Shown here piece by piece: positions 19,232 through 27,116 of a stretch of 64,000 bases of DNA. Numbering within the stretch: position 1 is the first letter of the stretch; every line of letters begins with the position of its first letter. The translations under genes were made by a program, and so were the position numbers. Origin of the DNA: Pseudonocardia sp. EC080619-01 (GTDB lineage Bacteria; Actinomycetota; Actinomycetes; Mycobacteriales; Pseudonocardiaceae); contig NZ_CP012184.1 of assembly GCF_001420995.1 (NCBI RefSeq), positions 2,030,501 through 2,094,500 of the forward strand, given 5' to 3'. The notes below the pieces were generated by a model. That model saw only the letters and a program-made list of their open reading frames with translations. It made no database searches and had not been told where the DNA came from.

Positions 19232-20452
19232 ATGCCCGAAGCCGTGATCGTCGCCGCGGCCCGGTCCCCGATCGGCCGCGCGAACAAGGGCTCCCTGGCC
19301 GGGATGCGCCCGGACGACCTGACCGTGCAGATGGTGCGCGCCGCACTGGACCAGGTGCCCGCACTCGACCCCACCGAGATCGACGACCTGATGCTGGGCT
19401 GCGGCTTGCCCGGGGGCGAGCAGGGCAACAACCTGGCCCGGATCGTGGCCGTGCAGCTCGGCTACGACTCGCTGCCCGGCACGACCATCACCCGGTACTG
19501 CTCCTCGTCGCTGCAGACCACCCGGATGGCGCTGCACGCGATCAAGGCGGGCGAGGGCGACGTGTTCGTCTCGGCCGGGGTCGAGACGGTGTCCCGCTTC
19601 CCGCGGGGCACCTCGGACTCGTGGCCGGACACGCACAACCCGCTGTTCGCCGACGCCGAGGCCCGGACCGTGGAGACGGCGGAGAAGGGCTCCGAGACCT
19701 GGACCGACCCGCGCGAGCAGAACCTGCTGCCCGACGCCTACATCGCGATGGGCCAGACCGCGGAGAACCTCGCCCGCCACAAGGACGTCTCCCGCGAGGA
19801 CATGGACCGGTTCGCGGTGCGCTCGCAGAACCGCGCCGAGCAGGCCATCGCCGACGGGTTCTTCGCGCGCGAGATCACCCCCGTCACCCTGCCGGACGGC
19901 ACCGTCGTCTCCACCGACGACGGCCCCCGCGCCGGCACCACGTACGAGAAGATCTCCGAGCTCAAGCCGGTGTTCCGGCCCGACGGGCGGATCACCGCGG
20001 GCAACGCCTGCCCGCTCAACGACGGCGCCGCGGCCCTCGTGATCATGTCCGACACGAAGGCCGAGCAGCTCGGGCTCACCCCGCTGGCCCGGGTCGTCTC
20101 CACCGGCGTCACCGGGCTCTCCCCGGAGATCATGGGCTACGGCCCGGTCGGCGCCTCCGAGCAGGCGCTGCAGCGCGCCGGGCTGACCATCGACGACATC
20201 GACCTCGTCGAGATCAACGAGGCGTTCGCCGCGCAGGTCCTGCCCAGCGCCCGCGACCTGGGCATCGACGAGGAGAAGCTGAACGTGCACGGCGGGGCGA
20301 TCGCGCTCGGCCACCCGTTCGGCATGACCGGCGCCCGGATCACCACCACGCTGCTCAACGGCCTGCGCTCCACCGGCGGCCGCTACGGCCTGGAGACCAT
20401 GTGCGTCGGCGGCGGCCAGGGCATGGCGATGGTGCTCGAGCGCCTGTCGTAG
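19232..20452 (+). CDS. fadA: Acetyl-CoA acetyltransferase/3-ketoacyl-CoA thiolase
   Basis: A 406-residue thiolase. The active-site cysteine lies in TRYCSSSLQT (about residue 91), the acid-base histidine in GGAIALGHPFGMTGAR and the second cysteine in CVGGGQGMAM; NEAFAAQ completes the family set. Order and position correspond to Rv1074c (fadA3) in M. tuberculosis. The role is beta-oxidation thiolysis or acetoacetyl-CoA formation. ATG 19232 has a strong GGAGGAGG site. A hairpin and then an 18-bp minisatellite follow the stop. Confidence 0.92.
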   Translation: MPEAVIVAAARSPIGRANKGSLAGMRPDDLTVQMVRAALDQVPALDPTEIDDLMLGCGLPGGEQGNNLARIVAVQLGYDSLPGTTITRYCSSSLQTTRMALHAIKAGEGDVFVSAGVETVSRFPRGTSDSWPDTHNPLFADAEARTVETAEKGSETWTDPREQNLLPDAYIAMGQTAENLARHKDVSREDMDRFAVRSQNRAEQAIADGFFAREITPVTLPDGTVVSTDDGPRAGTTYEKISELKPVFRPDGRITAGNACPLNDGAAALVIMSDTKAEQLGLTPLARVVSTGVTGLSPEIMGYGPVGASEQALQRAGLTIDDIDLVEINEAFAAQVLPSARDLGIDEEKLNVHGGAIALGHPFGMTGARITTTLLNGLRSTGGRYGLETMCVGGGQGMAMVLERLS

Positions 20453-20468
20453 CTCCGCACCGCGGTAC

Positions 20469-20503
20469 GACGGGCCGGTCCGCACCGTGCGGGCCGGCCC
20501 GTC
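20469..20503 (+). terminator. Terminator hairpin after the thiolase gene
   Basis: A 16-bp stem (20469-20484 with 20488-20503, one wobble pair) around a CCG loop, 16 bp after the stop. It ends exactly where the tandem repeat begins. Confidence 0.8.
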
Positions 20504-20636
20504 GTCGTCCGGAGGGTCGGTGTCGTCCGGAGGGTCGGTGTCGTCCGGAGGGTCGGTGTCGTCCGGAGGGTCGGTGTCGTCCGGAGGGTCGGTGTCGTCC
20601 GGAGGGTCGGTGTCGTCCGGAGGGTCGGTGTCGTCC
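20504..20636. repeat. 18-bp tandem minisatellite, 7.4 copies
   Basis: Seven identical head-to-tail copies of GTCGTCCGGAGGGTCGGT (starts 20504, 20522, 20540, 20558, 20576, 20594, 20612) plus the first 7 bp of an eighth. Identity between copies is complete, implying recent expansion. It is intergenic, although every frame stays open because the unit is a multiple of 3 (for example a repeating SSGGSV hexapeptide on the plus strand). Confidence 0.95.
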
Positions 20637-20688
20637 CGGCGGCACCGGGTACCCGCCGTCGGCGTCCAGGGCCGATCGGACGATTAAC

Positions 20689-20703
20689 GTTCATTTCTTG
20701 AAC
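20689..20703. promoter_or_regulatory. Putative ROK operator upstream of the ROK gene
   Basis: GTTCATTTCTTGAAC, inverted GTTCA/TGAAC arms around 5 bp, 61 bp upstream of the ROK start. ATTTCTTGAAC (20693-20703) recurs at 21975-21985 before the sugar porter. Confidence 0.55.
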
Positions 20704-20764
20704 ACAGGGGACGCGGGATAGGCTCGGACAGGAGACGCCGTCCGACGGAAGCAGGTGGCGCGGC

Positions 20765-21937
20765 ATGGACGTCCGGTTCCCGGACGGTCGACCGGGCTCG
20801 CAGACCGCGCTGCGCCGGGCGAACCGGGACCGGGTCGTCTCGGAGCTGACCGGCACCGGGGACGCGGCGACGCAGGCGGATCTCGCCCGCTCGACGGGCC
20901 TCGCTCCGGCGACCGTGTCGAACATCGTGCGGGAGCTCGAACGCGACGGCGTGGTCGAGGTGTCCGAGACCGGACGGCGCAGACGGGTGCGCCTGCGGGC
21001 CGACGTCCCCGCCGCGCCGGCCGCCGGTGTCGACTACGGCCACCGGCACGTGACCGTGGCGATCGCCACCCCCGACGGCCGGATCACCGCCGAACGGCGC
21101 GCCGACCTCGCACCGGACCTCCCCGCCGAGCAGGGCATGGAGATCGCCGCCGGACTCCTGCGGGAGACGCTGGCCGAGACCGGTACGGAGCTGGGCGACC
21201 TGGCGGGTATCGGCATGGGCCTGCCCGCCCCGATCGACGTCAGGTCCGGCAGCGTCGGCTCGCTGACGATCATGCCCACCTGGGTGGGCCTCCCGGCGGC
21301 GGCGCTCGCGGAGCAGAAGTTCGGCCGTCCCGTCGTGGTCGACAACGACGCGAACCTCGGCGCGATCGCCGAGTCCCGCTGGGGCCGGGGTGCCGGTGTG
21401 GCCAGCCTCGTCTACCTGAAGCTCTCCGAGGGCGTCGGCGCGGGACTGATCATGGACGGCCGGCTGTACCGCGGCCCCACGGGCACGGCGGGCGAGATCG
21501 GGCACACCACCGTGGACGAGTTCGGCGCACTGTGCCGCTGCGGCAACCGGGGGTGCCTGGAGACCCTGATCGCCGCCAGGCACGTCATCGAGCTGCTCCG
21601 CCCCGTCGTCGGGGGCGAGCTCACGATCGGCGCCATCGCGGCCCGGGCACGTGCGGGCGACCGGGCGTGCGCCCGGGTCGTCGGGGACGTCGGCCTGCAG
21701 GTCGGCAGGGCGATCGCGGACGTGTGCAACATCCTCAACCCCGAGCTGCTGATCGTCGGCGGGGAGCTCGCCCAGGCGGACGAGCTGCTGCTCGAGCCGA
21801 TCAAGCAGGTCATCGCCCGGCGCGGGATCCCGAGCGCGGTCGACCAGCTAGAGCTCACGACGGCGGCCTTCGGAGCGCGGGCGCACGCGCTCGGCGGCGT
21901 CGCCCTGGCCTTCGACGCCGCCGGCATCTCCACGTGA
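20765..21937 (+). CDS. ROK family transcriptional regulator (NagC/XylR type)
   Basis: A 390-residue regulator. Residues about 15-75 are a winged helix-turn-helix (DLARSTGLAPATVSNIVREL). The rest is a ROK sugar-kinase-like domain with VDNDANLGAIAE, the GEIGHTTV histidine and the zinc motif CRCGNRGCLE (Cys-x-Cys-x4-Cys). Such proteins repress sugar uptake or catabolic genes and respond to sugars or sugar phosphates. ATG 20765 is chosen. It is immediately upstream of a sugar porter, and both carry the same operator-like sequence, which points to local control. Confidence 0.88.
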   Translation: MDVRFPDGRPGSQTALRRANRDRVVSELTGTGDAATQADLARSTGLAPATVSNIVRELERDGVVEVSETGRRRRVRLRADVPAAPAAGVDYGHRHVTVAIATPDGRITAERRADLAPDLPAEQGMEIAAGLLRETLAETGTELGDLAGIGMGLPAPIDVRSGSVGSLTIMPTWVGLPAAALAEQKFGRPVVVDNDANLGAIAESRWGRGAGVASLVYLKLSEGVGAGLIMDGRLYRGPTGTAGEIGHTTVDEFGALCRCGNRGCLETLIAARHVIELLRPVVGGELTIGAIAARARAGDRACARVVGDVGLQVGRAIADVCNILNPELLIVGGELAQADELLLEPIKQVIARRGIPSAVDQLELTTAAFGARAHALGGVALAFDAAGIST

Positions 21938-21964
21938 TGAACACATCGCGCGTCTTCGCCTGAG

Positions 21965-22000
21965 GTTCTTGCCTATTTCTTGAACGGTGACTACGGTCAC
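21965..22000. promoter_or_regulatory. Putative ROK operator and adjacent palindrome upstream of the sugar porter
   Basis: GTTCTTG (21965-21971) and ATTTCTTGAAC (21975-21985) repeat the half-site seen before the ROK gene. Immediately downstream is a separate palindrome, GTGAC-TACG-GTCAC (21987-22000). The porter start codon is 146 bp further on. Confidence 0.5.
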
Positions 22001-22145
22001 TCCTCGACGCGGACGCCCGATCGGCGGCCGCAGCAGTCCGCACGAGCACTGCACACCACACCCCCTTCCCACGCCCGTCGGCGGGGCGCTCCGGCGCGCC
22101 GCCGACGAGCGCTGTCTCCGGGTGCCGGCCGAGGGAGCCCTGCGC

Positions 22146-23585
22146 ATGAGCGAACACCGTTCGATCGATGACGAGCCGTCCGTCTTCGACGGCGACGACG
22201 AGGGTGCCGGTACCGGCGTGGTGCGGATCGCCTCCGTCGCCGCGCTGGGCGGTCTGCTGTTCGGCTACGACAGCGCCGTGATCAACGGCGCCACCAGCTC
22301 GATCAAGGAGGTCTACTCCATCGGTGAGGGGCCGCTCGGCTTCGCCGTGGCCTCGGCCCTGCTGGGCGCCGCGGTCGGGGCCTTCTCGGCGGGGCGGATC
22401 GCCGACCGGGTCGGCCGGCTCCAGGTCATGAAGATCGCGGCGGTGCTGTTCCTGCTGAGCGCCGTCGTCACCGGCATCGCCCCGAACCTGGAGATCCTGG
22501 TGCTCGGCCGGGTGATCGGCGGCTTCGGCGTCGGGATCGCGTCGGTCATCGCACCGGCCTACATCGCCGAGACCTCGCCGGCCCGTATCCGCGGGCGGCT
22601 CGGGTCGCTGCAGCAGCTGGCGATCGTGAGCGGCATCTTCCTGTCGTTGCTGGTCGACTGGCTGCTGGCCGAGACGGCGGGCGGCGCGGACCAGCAGCTG
22701 TGGCTGGGCATGGAGGCCTGGCGCTGGATGTTCCTGTGCATGGCCGTCCCGGCGGTCGTCTACGGGGCGCTGGTCACCACCATCCCCGAGTCGCCGCGGT
22801 TCCTGATCGCGCAGCAGCGCATCCCGGAGGCCCGCACGGTGCTCACGGCACTGCTCGGCGAGAAGAACCTGGACATCACGATCGACCGGATCCGGTCGAC
22901 GCTGGACACGGCGACCACGCCGTCGTGGCGCGACCTGAGGCGGCCCGGTGGCGGGATCTGGCCGGTCGTCTGGGTGGGGCTGTTCCTCTCGATCTTCCAG
23001 CAGGCCGTCGGCATCAACGTGATCTTCTACTACTCGAACGACCTGTGGCAGGCGGTCGGGTTCGCCGAGAGCGCGTCGTTCGGGATCAGCGTGTTCACCT
23101 CGGTGGTCAACATCGCGACGACCCTCATCGCCATCGCGCTCGTCGACAGGATCGGACGGCGGCCGCTGCTGCTGATCGGCTCGGTCGGGATGGCGGTGTC
23201 CCTCGGCGCCATGGCGGTCTGCTTCGCCACGGCCGGGACCGGGGCCGACGGCCGGCTCGAGCTGACGGGTGCCGCGGGCCCGGTGGCGCTCGTCGCGGCG
23301 AACCTGTTCGTCATCGGCTTCGGCATGTCGTGGGGGCCGATCGTGTGGGTGCTCCTGGGCGAGATGTTCCCCAACCGCATCCGGGCCGCCGGCCTGTCAC
23401 TGGCCGCCGCGGGTCAGTGGGCCATGAACTGGCTGATCACGGTGACGTTCCCGGCGCTCGCCGCGTTCTCCCTCGGCTTCGCCTACGGCCTCTACACGCT
23501 GTTCGCCGTGCTGTCGCTGATCTTCGTGGTCCGGTACGTCGCGGAGACGAAGGGCCGCGCGCTCGAGGACATGGAGGCGTCGTGA
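22146..23585 (+). CDS. MFS sugar porter (major facilitator, sugar transporter family)
   Basis: A 479-residue permease with 12 predicted membrane helices. Sugar-porter signatures are all present: GGLLFGYDSAVINGA in helix 1, GRIADRVGR between helices 2 and 3, PESPRFL before the central loop, QQAVGINVIFYYS in helix 7, DRIGRRPLL between helices 8 and 9 and ETKGRALEDME at the C-terminus. Sugar-proton symport is expected; substrate is unknown. ATG 22146 has GGGAG 8 nt upstream. It directly follows the ROK regulator. Confidence 0.9.
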   Translation: MSEHRSIDDEPSVFDGDDEGAGTGVVRIASVAALGGLLFGYDSAVINGATSSIKEVYSIGEGPLGFAVASALLGAAVGAFSAGRIADRVGRLQVMKIAAVLFLLSAVVTGIAPNLEILVLGRVIGGFGVGIASVIAPAYIAETSPARIRGRLGSLQQLAIVSGIFLSLLVDWLLAETAGGADQQLWLGMEAWRWMFLCMAVPAVVYGALVTTIPESPRFLIAQQRIPEARTVLTALLGEKNLDITIDRIRSTLDTATTPSWRDLRRPGGGIWPVVWVGLFLSIFQQAVGINVIFYYSNDLWQAVGFAESASFGISVFTSVVNIATTLIAIALVDRIGRRPLLLIGSVGMAVSLGAMAVCFATAGTGADGRLELTGAAGPVALVAANLFVIGFGMSWGPIVWVLLGEMFPNRIRAAGLSLAAAGQWAMNWLITVTFPALAAFSLGFAYGLYTLFAVLSLIFVVRYVAETKGRALEDMEAS

Positions 23586-23713
23586 CCGCCCGTCGGTCGT
23601 GCCGGCCGGGCACCCGTGCGTGGTCCGGGGTCCGTTTCGTGCCGGCGGCACCGGGTAGGCCGCCGTCGGCGGCACCGACGCCCGCCGTACCGATGTGACC
23701 CGAGGAGGTCCGT

Positions 23714-24124
23714 ATCTCCGCGAACGACCCGCACCCCGCCGACTCCACCCCCGGTCTCGACGCCTTCGTCGCCCGGGTCCGCGACCGCGCCGGTGTCGAC
23801 ACCGCGTCCGAGGCCGAGGCGCTGGCCCGCGCCACCTTCCACCGTCTCGGCGAGCAGATCAGCCGCGGCGAGGCCGAGAAGCTGGCCCCGGCCCTGCCCA
23901 CCGAGCTCTCCTCGGAGCTGCTCGCGCAGGCGACCGGGCAGGCGCGCGGCTTCGATCGCCGCACCTTCGTCGACGCCGTGTCCGGCGCGACCGGTGACTC
24001 CGACATCGAGCAGGCCGACGCGCGGGTCGCCGCCGTGCTGGGCACCTTGGACTCGTGGGCGGACCTGTCCGACACCGTCGAGCAGCTGCCGGACGGGCTC
24101 GCGGCGATGGTCCGCGCGCGCTGA
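23714..24124 (+). CDS. DUF2267 domain protein with an apparent ATC start codon
   Basis: A continuous frame of 136 residues ends with TGA at 24122. It reads as a DUF2267 protein: two similar all-helical halves, LDAFVARVRDRAG...GEQISRGEAEKLAPALP, then FDRRTFVDAVSGATG...VEQLPDGLAAMV. No ATG, GTG or TTG occurs between the in-frame TGA at 23696 and the beginning of the conserved domain. The only well-placed initiation point is ATC at 23714, exactly 5 nt after a perfect GAGGAGG. Either initiation is at AUC, or a base is wrong or mutated here. Function is unknown. Confidence 0.65.
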   Translation: MSANDPHPADSTPGLDAFVARVRDRAGVDTASEAEALARATFHRLGEQISRGEAEKLAPALPTELSSELLAQATGQARGFDRRTFVDAVSGATGDSDIEQADARVAAVLGTLDSWADLSDTVEQLPDGLAAMVRAR

Positions 24125-24137
24125 CCCGCCCGCGGAC

Positions 24138-24590
24138 TCAGGCCGCCGACGGGCCGGGCGGGTCGATCCGCACCCCGGTGGCCTCCAGCTCGGCCTCGGT
24201 GCGCAGCCGTGCGAGATCACGACCCGGGTCGAGCGTCCCCGTCACGCCGCCGCGCTCGACGAACGCCCGCAGCGGCGGGTCGTCGACGCCGGTGGCCCGG
24301 CACGTGGCGAGCAGGACGTCGTCGTAGGCGGCGAGCAGCGCGAGCCGGCGGACCCGGGTGGTGGGTGGTGGCCCGCGGCGCATCCGGTCGAGCCGGCGGA
24401 GATCGGCGACGAGCCGTTCCAGCGGCGGTCCGGCGGGTACCGGCGGCGGTGGCCGTCGTCGTCGCCAGGACCGGGCCACCCACCGCAGGACAGCGGGCAG
24501 GCGCACCAGCAGCCACAGCAGTACCGCGGGACCGAACGAGACACCGAGGAAGACGGCGAGCCCGGCGAGCACCGGGTCGTTCCCGGGCAT
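24138..24590 (-). CDS. Membrane-anchored protein of unknown function
   Basis: A 150-residue protein. Residues about 6-32 are a hydrophobic helix (VLAGLAVFLGVSFGPAVLLWLLVRLP), followed by a very basic Arg/Pro-rich linker (SWRRRRPPPPVP) and a helical cytosolic domain (RLVADLRRLDRMRRG...LALLAAYDDVLLATCRATG). The helical domain recurs in many actinobacterial small membrane proteins but has no known function. ATG 24590 gives an N-terminus directly before the membrane helix. It is convergent with the DUF2267 gene, 13 bp away. Confidence 0.65.
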   Translation of the reverse strand: MPGNDPVLAGLAVFLGVSFGPAVLLWLLVRLPAVLRWVARSWRRRRPPPPVPAGPPLERLVADLRRLDRMRRGPPPTTRVRRLALLAAYDDVLLATCRATGVDDPPLRAFVERGGVTGTLDPGRDLARLRTEAELEATGVRIDPPGPSAA

Positions 24591-24664
24591 CCGCCCGACG
24601 GTACGCCCGGCCCGGGACACCGGGAAGCGCCCGGCCGGGCGCACGAAGGGCCCCGGTACGACGA

Positions 24665-24696
24665 CGCCGCGGACACCCGTGAGGGCGTCCGCGGCG
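24665..24696. terminator. Hairpin downstream of the Bax inhibitor-1 gene
   Basis: A 10-bp perfect stem (24665-24674 with 24687-24696) around a 12-nt loop, about 70 bp past the stop of the minus-strand BI-1 gene. No T-tract. Confidence 0.45.
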
Positions 24697-24767
24697 CGTG
24701 GGACCGGAGGGGGCGATTCCGGCCCGCTCCCCGGCCCGCAGGGGCCGGGTCGTCGTGTGACCTGCCG

Positions 24768-25574
24768 CTAGTTCTGCTGGAAGTAGCTCAGCAGGCGGAA
24801 GATCTCGATGTACAGCCAGACGATCGTCGTCATCAGGCCGAACGCGATGTACCAGGAGTACTTCTCCGGCACGCCGGACCGCACGGCGTTGTCGGCGGCG
24901 TCGAAGTCGAGCATCAGGCTGAACGCCGCCACACCGATCACGACGAGGCTGAACAGGATCGCGAGCGGGCTGCCGTCGCGGAGGCCGAGGCCGCCACCGA
25001 CGAAGAAGCTCATGACCAGGTTCGCCAGCATCAGGACGACGACGCCGATCATCGCGCCCATGATCCACTTGGTGAACCGCGGCGTGACCTTGACGGCGCC
25101 GGTCTTGTAGAGGACCAGCATCCCGAAGAACACGCCCGCGGTGCCGATCACGGCCTGGAAGGCCACGGTCGGGAACATCGCGGAGATGGCGCCGAGCGCG
25201 GCACCCATCGCGACCGAGTAGGTGATGGTCAGCGGGGCGCTGGGCTTCTGCTTGAAGATGACGACCAGCGACACGATCAGACCGACGACGAAGCCGGCGA
25301 TGCCGATCGCCATGCCGATCGGGCCGAGCATCCCGGTGACGACACCGGAGACGAGCGCCAGGACGGCACTGATCGCCGTCTTCTGGACGATGTCGTCGAT
25401 CGTGATCGGCCGACCGGTCTCCTGCGCGGCGCGCGGGTCGATCTGGGACGACTGGGCGCCGGCGTAGGCGGTGGCTCCGCCCATCATGCCGCCGCCCGAG
25501 CCGCCGAACGTGGCGTAGCCGCCCTGCCCACTGGTGGGCAGGTTGCGGAACGCCGGGTTGCTCGTGGAGCGCAC
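24768..25574 (-). CDS. Bax inhibitor-1/YccA family membrane protein
   Basis: A 268-residue protein with a 50-residue Gly/Ser-rich cytosolic N-terminus and seven hydrophobic segments. It belongs to the YetJ/BI-1 branch with the long N-terminal extension common in actinobacteria (SNPAFRNLP opening, TIDDIVQKTA before helix 1). The paired aspartates of the calcium-leak family appear in MLDFDAADNAV between helices 6 and 7. The cellular role in bacteria is unclear. GTG 25574 is set by GAGGAGG 8 nt upstream. Confidence 0.88.
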   Translation of the reverse strand: MRSTSNPAFRNLPTSGQGGYATFGGSGGGMMGGATAYAGAQSSQIDPRAAQETGRPITIDDIVQKTAISAVLALVSGVVTGMLGPIGMAIGIAGFVVGLIVSLVVIFKQKPSAPLTITYSVAMGAALGAISAMFPTVAFQAVIGTAGVFFGMLVLYKTGAVKVTPRFTKWIMGAMIGVVVLMLANLVMSFFVGGGLGLRDGSPLAILFSLVVIGVAAFSLMLDFDAADNAVRSGVPEKYSWYIAFGLMTTIVWLYIEIFRLLSYFQQN

Positions 25575-25733
25575 CTGGATCCTCCTCGACGGACGTGTGC
25601 GGGACCCGCCATCGGCGGGCCCTCGCATCTGTGCAACGTCGAGGGAGCGCCGGAGGTTCCCGCCGGTAAAAGAAAATTTACCGCTTGCCGGTCACCGGGC
25701 GACAGGGCACTCCACCAGGACCGACCCGGCTCC

Positions 25734-26012
25734 TCACTCGGGGCGTCCCACCTGCGGGAACGTGCGCGTCGCCGGCGGCTCGTCGCGCACGGCGGGGATG
25801 TCCGGCGTCGTGTCGTCGCGACGGTCGGCCTGCTCCCCCGCCTCGAGCGGCGCGTCGCCCCGCAGCTCGGAGCGGATCAGCCCCGGCCAGCGCCCGACGG
25901 AGCTGAACACCGCGTGGGCCGCACGGCGGCCGGGCGGGCTGAGCAGCGCGACGACGACCAGCAGCAGCGCGACGGCGAGTGCCGTCACACCTCCGGTACC
26001 CGAAACGAGCAC
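25734..26012 (-). CDS. Small membrane protein of unknown function
   Basis: A 92-residue protein with one N-terminal membrane helix (VTALAVALLLVVVALLSPPG) and a polar cytosolic tail rich in Asp/Glu/Arg. GTG 26012 has GAGGAGG 6 nt upstream, good support for a real gene. No family recognised. It lies 159 bp upstream of the BI-1 gene in the same orientation. Confidence 0.55.
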   Translation of the reverse strand: MLVSGTGGVTALAVALLLVVVALLSPPGRRAAHAVFSSVGRWPGLIRSELRGDAPLEAGEQADRRDDTTPDIPAVRDEPPATRTFPQVGRPE

Positions 26013-26160
26013 GGGGGACCTCCTCGTGACCCGGGCGTCCGGCCGGGGGCCGCCGAACCCGCCCTGCCCTGATCAACGAGCCGGCGCCCGACCGGTCACG
26101 TAGCGGGCGCCGACGCGACCGGCGTACTACGGTCGCGGGAGGACGAGGACGACGAGGAAG

Positions 26161-26397
26161 GTGGGCCGGACCGTGTGGGCGTTGCTGTCCCGGCACCTGC
26201 GGGTGTGGCTGCTGCTGGCGGTGGGTGCGCCGGTTCTCGCCTGGCTGCTCGGCAAGCTCGGCGCGGCGATCGAGCGTCGCCGCGGGCCGAACGCACTCAG
26301 CAAGCTCTCGCACGCCGGCAGGCGGTTCCTGGAACGCCGCTCCCGCGGCCCGCTGCGACACCGCGAGCAGCCCGATCCGGACCGGCTCGCCCGCTGA
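26161..26397 (+). CDS. Small basic membrane protein of unknown function
   Basis: A 78-residue protein: short basic N-terminus, one membrane helix (VWLLLAVGAPVLAWLLGKLG), then a strongly basic tail (ERRRGPNALSKLSHAGRRFLERRSRG). The positive tail suggests a cytosolic C-terminus. GTG 26161 is preceded by a purine-rich GAGGAAG run; GTG 26173 is possible. It is convergent with the following Cys-containing protein gene. Confidence 0.5.
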   Translation: MGRTVWALLSRHLRVWLLLAVGAPVLAWLLGKLGAAIERRRGPNALSKLSHAGRRFLERRSRGPLRHREQPDPDRLAR

Positions 26398-26414
26398 CCC
26401 GGGTACCCGGTCAC

Positions 26415-26708
26415 TCAGACCGGGAGGAGCCTGCGCAGACCCCAGCCGCGCCGCCGGCGACGGCGTCGTGGCCGCGCCGTCGCGGGGGTCGGGTCCAGCT
26501 CGGTGCACCGGTCGCACGGGGCGCCGTCGGCCTCGATCAGCGGCGCCGGCGACACCAGATGTCCGCAGAGCGCCTCGAACCGTCCGGTGTGCGTCGCGTG
26601 CGGTGCACAGAGTTCCGAACCGATCACTTTGTGTGCACGATTGTCGATCACCGACGTCAAGGTCAGCACATCGAGCTCGTCCGCGTCAGTACTCCGGTCG
26701 GCTGTCAC
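26415..26708 (-). CDS. Small protein with putative zinc-binding Cys/His pattern
   Basis: A 97-residue protein with a core GSELCAPHATHTGRFEALCG, H, then DGAPCDRCTEL. The spacing of C, H, H, C, H and the C-x2-C pair suggest a metal-binding module of the kind seen in short Pseudonocardiaceae proteins often encoded near DUF397 genes. The C-terminus is an Arg-rich tail. GTG 26708 has no clear ribosome-binding site. It is divergent from the DUF397 gene across 164 bp. Confidence 0.5.
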   Translation of the reverse strand: MTADRSTDADELDVLTLTSVIDNRAHKVIGSELCAPHATHTGRFEALCGHLVSPAPLIEADGAPCDRCTELDPTPATARPRRRRRRRGWGLRRLLPV

Positions 26709-26872
26709 GACGACGACCGTCCGGAGTCACATCCGTGCGTCGACCGGCGCATTTTCGGAACTCCTTCGCGGTGGATCACTCCTATGGTCGACGATGCTCG
26801 TTGCGGATGCAAGTGCGAACGCACACCCACTTGTGACACTCCGCAGTTGGTCGAACGCTCCTGGAGGCCCCT

Positions 26873-27106
26873 GTGAGCCACCCGAACGGAACCCGCGCCG
26901 CCGATCTCGGACCGGTGACGTGGCGTCGCCCGGCCGGTGCGTCCGCCGACGACGAGAGCGTCGAGTTCGCCGTGCTCGACGACGGCCAGGTGGCCGTCCG
27001 CAACGCCCGCGACCCCGAGGGCCCGGTGCTCGTCTACACGCCCGCGGAGATCTCGGCGTTCGTCGACGGCGCGAAGAAGGGCGAGTTCGACGACATGGTG
27101 GAGTGA
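26873..27106 (+). CDS. DUF397 domain protein
   Basis: A 77-residue protein. The DUF397 core is recognisable: VTWRRPAG, a beta strand EFAVLDDGQVAVRNARDPEGPVLVYTPAEI and the terminal SAFVDGAKKGEFD. In streptomycetes such genes are paired with a WhiJ-like XRE regulator and affect development; no XRE gene is adjacent here, so this is an orphan copy. GTG 26873 has GGAGG about 6 nt upstream. The palindrome GTGCGAACGCAC near 26815 lies in its upstream region. Confidence 0.85.
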   Translation: MSHPNGTRAADLGPVTWRRPAGASADDESVEFAVLDDGQVAVRNARDPEGPVLVYTPAEISAFVDGAKKGEFDDMVE

Positions 27107-27116
27107 GCCGCCCGGG

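Noticed and set aside
20504..20636. Possible CRISPR array
   Set aside because: Units are contiguous with no unique spacers and no cas genes are present; it is a plain tandem repeat.
20487..20687. Small plus-strand frame encoding SSGGSV repeats
   Set aside because: It begins inside the thiolase terminator hairpin and consists of the minisatellite; no translation signal.
23695..23997. GTG-started frame MTRGGPYLRERP at the DUF2267 gene
   Set aside because: It reads an Arg/Pro-rich translation in the wrong frame; the conserved DUF2267 helices are in the frame starting at ATC 23714.
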